Below, piece after piece: positions 35,661-46,100 of a stretch of DNA of 64,000 bases. The notes beneath the pieces are model-generated. The model worked only from the letters and a program-made list of their open reading frames with translations, did not search any database and was not told the origin of the DNA. The stretch is taken from positions 25,272,759 through 25,336,758 of the forward strand of contig NC_044012.1 of assembly GCF_900496995.4 (NCBI RefSeq), in the 5' to 3' direction. Position 1 is the stretch's first letter. Each line of letters starts with the position of its first letter. A program made the position numbers and the translations under genes. The stretch comes from Aquila chrysaetos chrysaetos (taxonomy: Eukaryota; Chordata; Aves; Accipitriformes; Accipitridae).

Positions 35661-36488
35661 ATGGGGCCCCGTGGCCCTACCGGGCCGCGCTGCTACGCCC
35701 TTTACGCCGTCCTGGGTGCCCTGGTGTGCGGTCTGTGGTGAGAGGGCGGCTGGGGTCGAAGCGCGGCCGGGGGGGAAGCACGGTTCGGCCAGGCTCGGAG
35801 CGCGGCCCTCACGGCGTTTCTGCTCTCTCCACAGGCCGCCGGCGGCGGCGATGGCGGCGAGCGATGAGAGGCGTTCGGGTGAGTGCGGGGGCTCGGGGTG
35901 GGCCCGGTGAGTTCCCGGCTGGGCCCGCACTCAGCGGCCGTGCTCTCTCTGCAGCGAGCCCGGTGGCAGCCACGCCGTGCTGGCGGGTGGAGGACTTTGT
36001 GGTGGCCCAGGAGTGCACCCGCTGCTCCAGCTTCCAGGCGGTGAGTATGGGCAGCGACGGGGCTGCACTCACCCCCAGCAGGGCAGGTCCTGCCCCGGTA
36101 TGGCCCCTGACGGACTCCTCTTGGTTACAGAAAACGATAGCGGAGTGCAGCCCCACTGGCTTCATTGAGAAGATTACCTGTGCCACCTCCAAGAGGGATG
36201 AATTCAAGAGGTGAGTGCAGACTTTGGGGCAGCCATGAGCCCCAGAGAAGGGGGGTCACAGAGGGAGACAGGGTTGGATTTGGGGTTGAAGCTTTTCTTT
36301 CCAGGGTTCCTAACTCTCCCTATGGGTGCAGTTGTCGCTCCGCAGTGATGGAGGCGCACGTTTTCTGGAGATTCGTCGGCACCATGATGTGCGTTGCCAC
36401 CATCTTTGCGGTGCTGGTGGTGTGTCGCCAGCGTGTGCTGGACAGGAAGGCCCTGGAGAAGGTCCGCAAGCAGATTGAGTCCATTTAG
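35661..36488 (+). CDS. JTB: JTB, jumping translocation breakpoint membrane protein
   Basis: Small type I membrane protein linked to mitochondria and cytokinesis (family knowledge). Exons: 35661-35737, 35835-35878, 35955-36040, 36131-36210, 36332-36488; 147 aa (human 146). N-terminal signal-like hydrophobic segment CYALYAVLGALVCGLW. The Cys-rich extracellular part reads TPCWRVEDFVVAQECTRC, then ECSPTGFIEKITC and KRDEFKRCRSA. A transmembrane helix at about residues 105-125 (MMCVATIFAVLVVC) is followed by the highly conserved tail RKALEKVRKQIESI. Start chosen at the first ATG of the exon giving a signal peptide. The poly(A) signal AATAAA is at 36700-36705. Confidence 0.95.
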
Positions 36489-36699
36489 CAGAGCCCGGCT
36501 GTCCTGGAGCGGAGAACTCTGCTCACCTGCTACTCCCAACCGGGTGGGAGAAGGAACAGGTGCCTGGGGCAGGCCCTGGCCTGCTCTGTGAACACCGGAG
36601 TCCTGCCGGGAGCTGCCTCAGATGCCACTGGGGCATCCCATGGGACCAGCTGAGGGGTGCCTGCTTGCACGGGGCAGGCCCTTGGGGAGCACGGTGTGT

Positions 36700-36705
36700 A
36701 ATAAA
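36700..36705 (+). terminator. JTB: JTB poly(A) signal AATAAA
   Basis: Canonical hexamer about 210 bases after the JTB stop. It converges with the CREB3L4 3' end, whose minus-strand AATAAA is only about 190 bp further on. Confidence 0.85.
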
Positions 36706-36891
36706 TCCTGATCGTTGTCACCAGAACAATGCTGGCATTCGTCCCTGGGAGCGATGTAGGGCTGTCCCACTGTGTCTGCTGCCCCATTGGAGACCTGGCG
36801 GGGGGGGGGGGGGTGGTTCCATCCCTCATGGCCCCACTACGGGCTCAGTGCCAACCCTCGGACACACGTTGGGGTGCAAACCGGGCACGGG

Positions 36892-36897
36892 TTTATT
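36892..36897 (-). terminator. CREB3L4: CREB3L4 poly(A) signal AATAAA
   Basis: TTTATT on the plus strand, 265 bases downstream of the predicted CREB3L4 stop. Confidence 0.7.
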
Positions 36898-37161
36898 CAG
36901 TGGTGCACAGAGCTGCCGGGGGTGGGGGGCACACCCCCACATCCAGGCTGGGCTGGATGTCCCCCCCCACTGCTGCTCCCACCCCAGGGTGGCTCCCAGG
37001 GCCCCAAAGCTGGGGCTGTTCTCCACTGCCTGTCACATTTCGTCCCCATGTCCCTGTTTTGCTGTCTGTGCATCCCCAGGGGGGGCCTGGCTTGAGGAGG
37101 TGGTGCTTCGCTCCCTGCTGGGGGGGGGGGGGGGGGCGTCCTGTCCCCGTGCCCCCCCCCC

Positions 37162-38955
37162 TCAGCTCCATCTTCCTCTGCAGCTGCAGGTCCTGGCTCT
37201 TCCACCCTCAGCCACCCCGGCACAGGGAATGGGGCTTCTCTGGCCAGTCCCAGTGGCTCCCCCCTGGGTCAGGATGTTCCTGGAAATCACTGTGGAAACA
37301 ACGAATGCTGGGGTGGGCAACACTGGGGCGGGGTGGGGGGAGCTGCAGCTGGTCCCCCTGCCCCAACTGGGGCTCCTACAGCCTCCGTGTTACCTCTGGT
37401 GGGCCTGTCACCATCTTGGTTGCCCCCCGGGCCCCGGCAGAAGGGGCTGTAGCTGGGGAAGAGGATAAGTCCCAGGCAGAGGAGCAGGATCTGCCGGGGA
37501 GAAACAGGAACCGTGTGCCCCCGAGTGGTGCTTGGGAGATGCCGGCACACGCGGTGTGCCCTGGTGAGCGTGCTGTACCAGGACGCAGGTGCTGGTCTGA
37601 GCAGCCTTGTTGGATGTTTGCTTGATCAGCGCCTGTAGCTGCCGCAGCAGGGACCTGAGGGACGAGGGGTTGGCGAGCGCCTGTCCCGGTGTCGTCTCCC
37701 CCCCGCCCCTTGCTCATCCCGGCACCGTCCCCACCGCAGTGCCCCGCGCCACGCTCACCCGTTGTGCTTCTCCAGCTCCTGGACTTTCTTCCGCAGCTCC
37801 TGGTTCTGGGCTGAGCACGCAGCTGCCCTGCCAGGGCAGAGACGGGCACAGGTGAGGGGACATGCGCCTGGGGACGTGCTGGCTCGCAGTGCTGCCAGCA
37901 CCCACCTGCTCTCCAGCCCATCCAGGTACTCCTTCTTCCTCCGCCGGCTGTCCTGGGCCGACTGCTTGTTCCGGATCTTTCTCCTCACCTTCTTTAGGAT
38001 CTGCTCCTCAGCCTGGGGCAGGGGGGTGGAGGAATGAGCCCTGCCCCCCAGCCCCTCCCACCCCCCTCCAGCCCCCCCACCCATGCACCTGGGTGAGGGG
38101 CAGGGTGCTGGGCAGCGTCACCCCCTCCTGCGCCAGCAGCCGCTTCTCCTCCTCTGTCAGGCTCAGCTGCTGAGAGATGGGACATGCATGGGGACAGGCT
38201 GGGGATGCCTGGCAGTGTGGGGATGGGGGGGGGGCTGTGGGGACTCACCACGGGGCTGGGTGCGGGCAGGGAAGTGGGCAGGGACACAGCAGGCAGGTTG
38301 TTGATGATGCAGGAGCTGGGGAGCAGCGTGGGGTACAGCCAGTCATCTGTAAGGGGGAGAGGTAGCTGTGCCCTGCCTGTTCCTGCCTGCTCCTGCCTGC
38401 CCTAACCCGGGGAGCTGCTCTGCTCCCTGCCCTGCACTGCGCCAGCAGGATGCAGCCCCCAGGGGCTCAACTGTGCCAAACCCCACTGACCCAGCTGGAT
38501 AGAGATGACGCTGCCATGCTGGGGGGTGCTGAGGTCACAGACCACCTCGTAGAGGGTGGCAGTGGGGGGCTCGGCAGGCTGGGAGGGCTCCGGGTTGGCA
38601 TCCTGGGAGCTGCAGCTGCCCGGAGAGGTGAGGCAGCTGCTCAGGCCGCAGACGGCGTTGGGGTTCACTGTCGGCTGCAGCAGCTCCTCGGCTTTGCTCC
38701 CCTGTAGCCAGAGAGGTGCTGGCAGGAGAGACGGGGACCCCGAGGGCTCCCGTGGCACCCCACCCACGCACACACCGGTGTCCCTCTGAGGGGACACGCA
38801 CACAAACCCCTCCCTGCCCCGCTCCCCCTCTGACACCGACTCACACCATCCTCGGGGAGCATCCAGCCCTCGAAGGCCGGCTCCGAGCCGGAGAAGGGGG
38901 GATCAGGGAAGATGTTATCCGGGAAGATTCCGGCATCCGGTGCTTCTGGCTCCAT
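37162..38955 (-). CDS. CREB3L4: CREB3L4, ER membrane-bound bZIP transcription factor
   Basis: CREB3-family factor held in the ER and released by S1P/S2P cleavage in the Golgi (family knowledge). Minus-strand exons: 38845-38955, 38491-38701, 38249-38346, 38089-38169, 37906-38012, 37759-37827, 37579-37654, 37394-37490, 37162-37289; about 325 aa (human ~395). Acidic N-terminus ([15 protein letters not shown]), TLYEVV motif, [13 protein letters not shown], basic region [19 protein letters not shown], leucine zipper, TM segment [17 protein letters not shown], then the S1P site SRNIL just after the membrane. The exon 2 donor is a weaker GTCAGT. A stop codon lies in frame upstream of the ATG, and an AG directly before the start suggests a non-coding first exon. 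The C-terminus after SRNILT no longer resembles human, so its end is less certain. Confidence 0.92.
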
Positions 38956-38999
38956 CACCTGAGCTTAAGGGTGAGCGGGGGCCACCGACCACCCCCTGT

Positions 39000-40126
39000 G
39001 GCAGGGTGCCTGGGGACCCTCCCGAGCCTGGTGCTGTGGGTGCTGCTCCCACCAGATCCTGGCGAGGGACAGTGGCACCTTCCGCCGGCTCCGTGCCCTG
39101 ACGCAGCAGGGATGGCCCGCCGCCCCCCCCACCTTTCCCCAGCTCCTCGGGGTGTCCTGTTCCCCGCACCTTGGTCCCCGTTTGTGCAGCCGCCTCCGCC
39201 CGGTCCCGGGGCTGTGCACCAGGATCTCCGGTATCCTGGGCAAACCCAGCCAAGTCCCACCCCCGGAGCATTACACCGGTAAAGGGCCGGGCTCCCCGGG
39301 CTTCTCCCCGCCTTTCCCGTCTCTACCGGGACACAGCGGAGGGTCCGACCGGGCTACCGGGGAGAACCGGGCTGAGGCTGTCCCGGTACCGCGTCCCGGG
39401 GAGCAACAGCGAGCCATCCCGTGGGGGAACCGGGGGTCCCGGGGGTCGGTTCGCTGCAACTGACGGTGGCTGCAGAACCGGGCCGGTGCCCTCCCGGTAA
39501 CGGGACCCTCCGGGGGGGAAAGGGCGGGGGGACACAGGACGGACCCGTACCCCGTCTTCTCGTTTTTTATTGGCTGCGATGCGCGTCACTCAATAATACC
39601 GTCAGGGTTTTGCGCGTCGCTATTGGCTGCGACGCCCAGTGCCGGCTCCGCCCTTTGGAACACCGAGTAGCGAGCGGTGAGTGCGGGGCCGGGGTGGGAC
39701 CGGGACCTTGGACCGGGACCGGGACGAAGTCCCGGTCCCGGTCCCCGATCCCGGTCTTTGATGGCGATCCCGGCTCACCAGTCGCGGTGCTTGATCCCAG
39801 TTCGCCGTTACCGGAGCGCTGCCCCGCTTCCCCGGGCCACCCCCGTCCCCGCCCCGGGAATTCCCCTCCCAACTCGTCGCCGTGCTCCGGCCACCGGGGG
39901 GCCCGGGATGGGGCGGGTGGGGGCGGGGGGTCGGTGCCGGTGGAGGGGGCGGGGGGGGTGTGAGTCACCGGGACCGGGAGGCGGCACCGACCGCTCTGAC
40001 GGTGCCATCCCGTCCCGCCGTAGCTCCGGTTCACCCCGGGGATGCGAAGCGCTATCGAGACAGTAACGACGGGTCAGAGCTTCTTCCGCGGTGAACGTTG
40101 AGTTCCCGTACCGAATCCTGGCCGGG
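39000..40126. promoter_or_regulatory. Divergent CREB3L4 / SLC39A1 promoter region
   Basis: CpG-rich region between two head-to-head genes. Two inverted CCAAT boxes, each followed by the same context (ATTGGCTGCGA), lie at 39569-39579 and 39622-39632, 53 bp apart. GGGACC/GGTCCC hexamer repeats lie at 39690-39745. A non-coding first exon for either gene is probably here but cannot be delimited. No coding sequence is recognised. Confidence 0.6.
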
Positions 40127-42182
40127 ATGGCGGTGGAAAACGGGATCAGAACCGGAACCGGGACCGGGACGGAGGTGCTGGCCTGGAGTCCCGGGATGGG
40201 TCCGCGGTCCCCGTCCGGGCTGGAGGCAAAGTTGGGCTCGTTGGTGCTGCTGCTGCTGTTGCCGCTTGCCTGTGGCCTTGCCCCGCTCTGCTGCTTCCGA
40301 CAGCCCCCCAGCTCTGCCGGTATGGCCGGAGAAGGACCGGTGACGGGGGGATCGAGGTGTCCCGGGAAGGCTGGGGGGGGTCTCAGGCATCTGGGGTGTC
40401 TCAGTGGGGAGGGTTGGGGGGAGTCGGAGGGGGCTCAGAGTGTCCCAGGTGTTTGGAGGGTCCTGGAGGGGCTGGGAGGGGCTGAAGGGTTAGGGGGATC
40501 CTGGAGGAGTTGGGGGGGTCCTGGGGAGGCTGGGGGGGGTCCTGAGGAGTCTGGGGGTCTCAGAGGTCTGGAGAGTCTTTGAAGGTCTGGGGTGTCCCAG
40601 GGAGTCTGGAGGGGCCTGGGGGTGTCCGGTGGGGTCCAGGGGTCTCAGAGGGTCCCAGGCATCTGGGACAGGCTGGGGTCGGGGCTGTCACCTGGGGCTG
40701 GGCTGACCTCAAAAGGCCCGGCATGTCCCAGGGTGCGGGGCTGGGGTGGAGGGTCTCAGTGGGGGTCTCAGTCCCTCCTGCCGGCCCCCCCCCAGACGCC
40801 CGCAGCCCGGTGCTCAGCCTGGTCAGCTGCTTCGCCGGTGGCGTCTTCCTGGCCACCTGCCTGCTCGACCTCCTGCCCGACTACCTGGCCAGCATCAGCG
40901 CGGCGCTGGAGGGGCTGCGCATCACGGTGAGCACCCAGAAACCACCCCCCCAGGGTCCTGCCCCCATTGGTGACCCTGCCCAGGGGGACCTCAGCTCTGT
41001 CCTGGGGGTTTCCCGGTGTCCCTGTCCCCAGGATCGGGATCAGCAGCTCCGGCTGGGTGCAGGGGGGGGGTGTCAGCTGTGCTGGGGGACAGTGGAGAAG
41101 GGACAACAGTGGGGAGGGGGTGGTGGGGAAGGGGATGGGGACAGCAGGGAAGGGACAGTGGGTACTGGACTACGGGGAGGGGGGCAGTGGGGAGGGGTTG
41201 AGCAGGTATGGGATGGATGGGATGGCAGGGAGGGGGACAGATGGGACAAGAGGGAAGGGGATGGTGGGGACAGGATGGTGGGAATGGGACAGTGGGGAGT
41301 GGGCAGCAGGATTGGGACGTTGGGGATGGGGACAGCAGGGATGGAGCTGGCAGGGCTGGGCTGGTGGCGGCGGAGCAGCTGGGAGGGGACAGTAGGGATG
41401 AGCCCCGGTGTCCCGCCGTGACTCATGGAAAGATCCTCCCTCTGCCCGCAGCTTCCCGGCAGCCTTCCCCAGGCTTCTTCCTTCCCCAGGGCCGGGTGCA
41501 GGCAGGGCCAGGGTTGCAGGCAGGCCCTGAACCCCCTTTCCGCTGTCTCTCCCAGCTGCAGTTCCCCTTGCCGGAGTTCATCCTGGCCATGGGCTTCTTC
41601 CTGGTGCTGGTGCTAGAGCAGGTTGCGTTGGCGCAGCGGGAAGCGTCGTCTATCCCGGAGGAGACGCGGGCGTTGCTTCCCACCGGTTCCATCCAAACCC
41701 TTTCACCGCAACCTCCTGTTCCCGGCACCCGGAGCGCCATCCGTGCCGGATTGTTGGTGCTGGCGTTGGCGTTGCACGCCGTGCTGGAGGGGCTGGCACT
41801 GGGATTGCAGGAGGCAGAGGGGGCCGTGCTGCGCGTCTGCCTGGCGCTGCTGCTGCACAAATGCGCGGTGGCCTTCAGCTTGGCGCTAAAATTGTTACGG
41901 GGTCGTCTGCGCCCGCCAGCCGTGGTTGCTTGTTTGACACTCTTTGCCATGATGTCACCTTTGGGTGTGGGGTTGGGGACAGCAGTAGCAGCGGGCGCGG
42001 GACCACGGCAGCGGTTGTGCCGAGGGGTGCTGGAGGGGTTGGCAGCTGGGACCTTCCTTTATGTCACTTTTTTGGAGATTTTGCCCCAGGAGCTGGGGGT
42101 CCCCCAACATCGCATCCCCAAGGTCATCCTGCTCCTTGCCGGCTTCGCCCTCGTCACCGCCATCCTCTTCATCAAGATCTGA
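40127..42182 (+). CDS. SLC39A1: SLC39A1 (ZIP1) zinc transporter
   Basis: Plasma-membrane zinc importer. Exons: 40127-40319, 40796-40926, 41556-42182; about 316 aa (human 324). Eight hydrophobic segments are recognisable: TM1 LGSLVLLLLLPLACGLAPL; TM2 with SCFAGGVFLATCLLDLLPDYL; TM3 EFILAMGFFLVLVLEQ; TM4 with the metal-site motif LHAVLEGLALG; TM5 LALLLHKCAVAFSL; and the C-terminal GVLEGLAAGTFLYVTFLEIL...LLAGFALVTAILFIKI. The TM4 and TM5 histidines and TM4 glutamate of the transport site are kept. The TM3-TM4 loop has no histidine, unlike human (HWHD). Start set at ATG 40127; no earlier in-frame ATG is seen. The N-terminus encodes a GT repeat from a GGGACC hexamer array. Confidence 0.96.
40360..40700. 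repeat. G-rich minisatellite, SLC39A1 intron 1
   Basis: Degenerate 15-30 bp repeats built on GGGGTCCTGGAGGAG, GTCTCAGAGGTC and GGGGTCTCAG. Length variation is likely. No coding signal. Confidence 0.65.
41060..41400. repeat. G-rich minisatellite, SLC39A1 intron 2
   Basis: Repeats of GGGGACAG and GGGATGG(T/G)GGG words, strongly purine-biased on the plus strand and quadruplex-prone. Confidence 0.65.
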
Positions 42183-42560
42183 GACACCCCATCCCCCGAG
42201 TGGAGGATGCCCCCCTCCCAACCCCAATGCAGGATGCCAGGGAAGGGGGTTCCCCTCTGCACTCCCTCCTCTGTGCAAATGCCAAAGTGCCACTTCAGGT
42301 GCTGGCCCCGGCCCCCATGTGCACCCTGGGGTGGGGGTGGGGTTCCTGCCTGTGGGGACACCCCCCCCCTCCGTGAGGCTCAGCCCCGTGCCTCAGTTTC
42401 CCCATCTGTACAGGGGGAACAGTGCTGTCCCCCTCCACGGGACCCCAGGACGGGGGTGGGCTGAGTGTGTCGTGCCCCCCCACACCCACAAGTGCCCTTA
42501 CAGCGTGGGGTGCAGAGCCCCAGCCCCCCCCCCGGCTGGGGAGAGGCGTTGGATGAAGCA

Positions 42561-42566
42561 AATAAA
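42561..42566 (+). terminator. SLC39A1: SLC39A1 poly(A) signal AATAAA
   Basis: Canonical hexamer about 380 bases after the stop codon. Confidence 0.85.
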
Positions 42567-42599
42567 AGACTGGACCTGACGTGCTGCCTCTGCCTGGGA

Positions 42600-43149
42600 G
42601 GGGGTTGGGGGGGGGGCGCAATACTGGGAGGGAACGACAATGTCCGGGGGGGGGCCCACAGTGCCCCCCCCCCCAGGTCTATATGTGCTGAGGAGGTCCA
42701 GGCCCCCCCAGTTTTGGGGGTGGGGTCTGCTCTGTTCCCAGCCATGGGGGGGGGGGTGACCCGGCTGTACCCCCCCAGCTCTAACCCCGTCCAGCATTAC
42801 CCCCCCGACCCCCCATGCAGCGCTGTACCTCCGCCCCCCCGTTACCCCTGGCCCCGCCCCCCAACCCGGGCGAGGGCGAGGCCGCGCGGTGCACGCCGGG
42901 AGTTGTAGTCGGACCCGTCCCCCCCCCCCCCGCGCACCGCGGGGGCACCCCCTCCCCCGTGGGGGGAGGCCAGGCCGAGGACTCAATTTCCCGGCGGCCT
43001 CTGCGAGTGCGCCGCGGGGGCTGCTGGGAGTTGTAGTCCCCAGACCCTGTGGCCCAGTGGCGGCCCTCGGACCGCGGACTCCCCGTCCCAGCCTGCCCCG
43101 CGCGGCGGCGGCGGCGGCGGCGGCGGCCGGAGCTGCCCGAGCAGGGAAG
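42600..43149 (+). promoter_or_regulatory. CRTC2: SLC39A1-CRTC2 intergenic region and CRTC2 CpG promoter
   Basis: C/G homopolymer-rich spacer becoming a CpG island. GGGAGTTGTAGTC at 42899-42911 and again at 43027-43039 is the ZNF143/SBS-like ACTACAA element on the opposite strand. GCGGCGGCGG repeats lead into the start codon. No TATA box. Confidence 0.55.
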
Positions 43150-46100
43150 ATGGCGGCGGCGGCGGGCGCGGGGGCCGGGGCCGGGCCCGGGCCCGGTGCG
43201 GGTTCCTCGGCCGGTGCCGGTGCTTCAAACCCGCGGAAGTTCAGCGAGAAGATCGCCCTGCAGAAGCAGCGGCAGGCGGAGGAGACGGCGGCCTTCGAGG
43301 AGGTGATGATGGAGATCTGCTCCACCCGGGTGAGCAGCGCCGCCGCGGCCTCCCCCCGCCGGATGCGCGACAGGCCCGGGGCAGCGGGGGGGGACGGGAC
43401 CGGGGGCTGTAAGGGGGACCGAGGGCTGGGGTGGGGGTCGGGGGCTGTGGGAGGCCAGGGGGGTCGGGAAGGTCCGGGGACAGATGGGGGCTGGGGGCTG
43501 TGAGGGGGCCGGAGGCTGATTGAAGGCCTGGGGAGGTGGGGGGGGGTGGGTAGAGGGGGCCGGGGGCTGTGGGGGTGCGAGAGCCTCGGGGTTCGGGGGT
43601 GGGGGGGGCGTTCTGGGGTGCAGAAGGAGGGGGAGTTCTCCTGCGGTAGCGGGGGGCCAGGGGCTTCGCTGGGGGTGCAGAGCGGGTGGGGGGTCAGGAG
43701 GCGCAGAGGTAGTGGGGGGGCTTAGGTGGGTGCCCAAAGGGGCGGGGGGAGGGGTTTGGGGTGCAGAGGAGATGGGACTGAGTGGGGCATCACCCCGAGG
43801 CTTGGGGGTGGGTCTGCATTTGGGGTACTGAGGGGTGCGGAGGGGCCGGGTAGGGCCCCCCCCCCGAGAAACGCTCCTTCTCCGGGTGCCCGCCTGCACC
43901 CCACTTCTCCTTCCTGTGAGTTTATTTTGAATTATTTTTTTTGGCTGCGGTTCTCGGCAAGGGTTCGCACGTGGCTCACTCCAGCCTGCGGCCACCATGC
44001 GTGGGTCCCGGTGCGCGCCGTGTGCCTCCTGTGCTTCTGAGCGCACATCCCGGTGACCGGGTGGAAAAAGCAACTCACTGCCTGCAGCACCTGAGGGTTT
44101 GCCGGGATTCTCGCCGGCTCTTGCTGCGGGGGCGAGGAGGGGATCCCTGTGTCCACGACTCTGGGATGGGTTCCTGCTGTGTCGCAGCCCTGCGTCATCT
44201 CTGCTGGGTGATCCTCCACCGGCCCAGGCACTCGGGGTGTCTGTCCCTGAGCACCGGGGACCCTCAGGAAGGTTGGGTTGGTCCTTCCCGCCAATGCGGC
44301 CGGCTCCTGTGGGAAATGGTGGATGCTTCACCCCTGGAAACGCTTAAATTTAGCTTGGCCCGAGCCTGAGAAAATGCAGCGTTGGGAGCGCAGAGGAGTG
44401 TGCCAGATCTGAGCCGGCAAAACTGCCCCGCTCGGCACCTTCTGGGGAAGGGGAGTTGTTGTCTCCCATGGGCTGAGGACTTCTCAGAGGGACCTCAGTG
44501 GCAGGACGGCTGCTCTGGGATGCCGAGGGGATGACAGCAGAGCGGGGAGGCCGGGAACGCCACGGCATGTTTCCAGGACCATGGTTTCCCGGGTAGGGGA
44601 AGCCGTCAAGAGGAGACAGTCGGCTCCCGTTTGCATTTCATTCTGCGCCGGCCCTTCGTTCTCTGCCGGAGGAGTCGGCAGGGATTGCACGGCTGTTTGC
44701 CAAGATCAGGGTTTGGCCAGATTTCAGCTCCCAGAGAGGCGGGTTGTGCCAACCCCGGCGATGGGGCTCTGCAGTGCTGCAGGTCGCTACGCTGGCAGCC
44801 ACGGGGTCCAGCAGCCAGCGCCTTCCTTCCCAGTGCAGATACGAGATGGATGAGTGAGGGGAGAGAAGTGCGGAGTCGAGGGAGCCGGAGACACGGAGAA
44901 GCTCTTCCAGGTGGCAGGGACCCGCTGACGGGGAGGCTCCTGTGTCACCCTGCACTTGGGGTCGGCGGGACTGGGAGAAGAGGGGAGCAAAATCCATCAG
45001 ACCTTTAAAAAAGAGGGTGTTTGGGTCCGAGAGCCCTGCTGGCACCCTGGGTCTGGTGAGGTAGTGGTGACCTGACATCCATGAAGCCGAGGCTATCACT
45101 GGGAGGGTGATGGGGACAGGGTCCTGCTGACCCCAAGGGAGCGATGTGTGGCTCGCCCTGCTGAGCTGACAGCAGCCCTGTCCCTGGCGGGCAGGCAGGA
45201 CTCCTGAGTAGGGACATCTCTCCGGAGGTTTTGTCTCTTTCGTCAGGATGGCAGGCAGGAGCTGTGACCAGTGCATCGCCAGTGAGTTTGGGAGTGGGCT
45301 GGAGCTTCCCGCACCGTGTTTGCACAGTAAACAGCTGGTTAATGTGCAGCAAAGCTGGGGGGTAGAGGCAGCAGGACTGTCCTCCCTGCTAATCCCGGCC
45401 CGGGGACACTTCCTCCAGGAGTTCATTACCTGGGAGTTCATTACCTGTACGTGGGACCGGCAGCCCCGGAGAGGCACAGAGCAGCATGGCCTGGGACAGG
45501 AGCTAGTCCCAAGGAGGGTTCTGGCCCTGAGGGTCCTCTCCATTGTTGCCCACAGGGCTGCAGGCAAGGAGCTGGCAGCAGCCGTCATGTCGGCAGCTTG
45601 TGCCCCACACGGACATCTCCGTTTCATGGCTCCTGGCCGGGGGAGAGGCGGCTGAGGGGCTGCTGCCCAGCTCTGGGGTGCCCTGCTCCCGCTGCAGGGT
45701 TGTAGCAAGCCCCTCAAGCTTTGCTTTGTGTTTCCTGGAGTTTTTTCTGGCTGCTTGCAAGCTGCTGCCTGATTTTGGCCTCGTCTGGCTCTGCCGGCTC
45801 CCGCAGGGACCCTGGCTCAGAGAACAGAGCAGGATCCCAAGACCTTAAGCCCCAGCGCAACTCCTCGCACTAATCCTTCAGTGCCAGCGCAGCCAGCTGT
45901 TGATTAAATCTCCCTTTTTTTTGGTTGTTTTTCTTTTTTTTTCCCCTGGATCTGGATTTTGCTGGTCTTAAGCTTGGGAATTTGCTGTCACAGGTTTCCC
46001 GGCTGCAGCCCATTTCCAAGCTGCTTTTTGTTCTTCATCTCTTGTTTCCCTGGGGTTTGTCCAGGACCGACAAGCACTGGTGCTGGCCGGTGCGTGGGGC

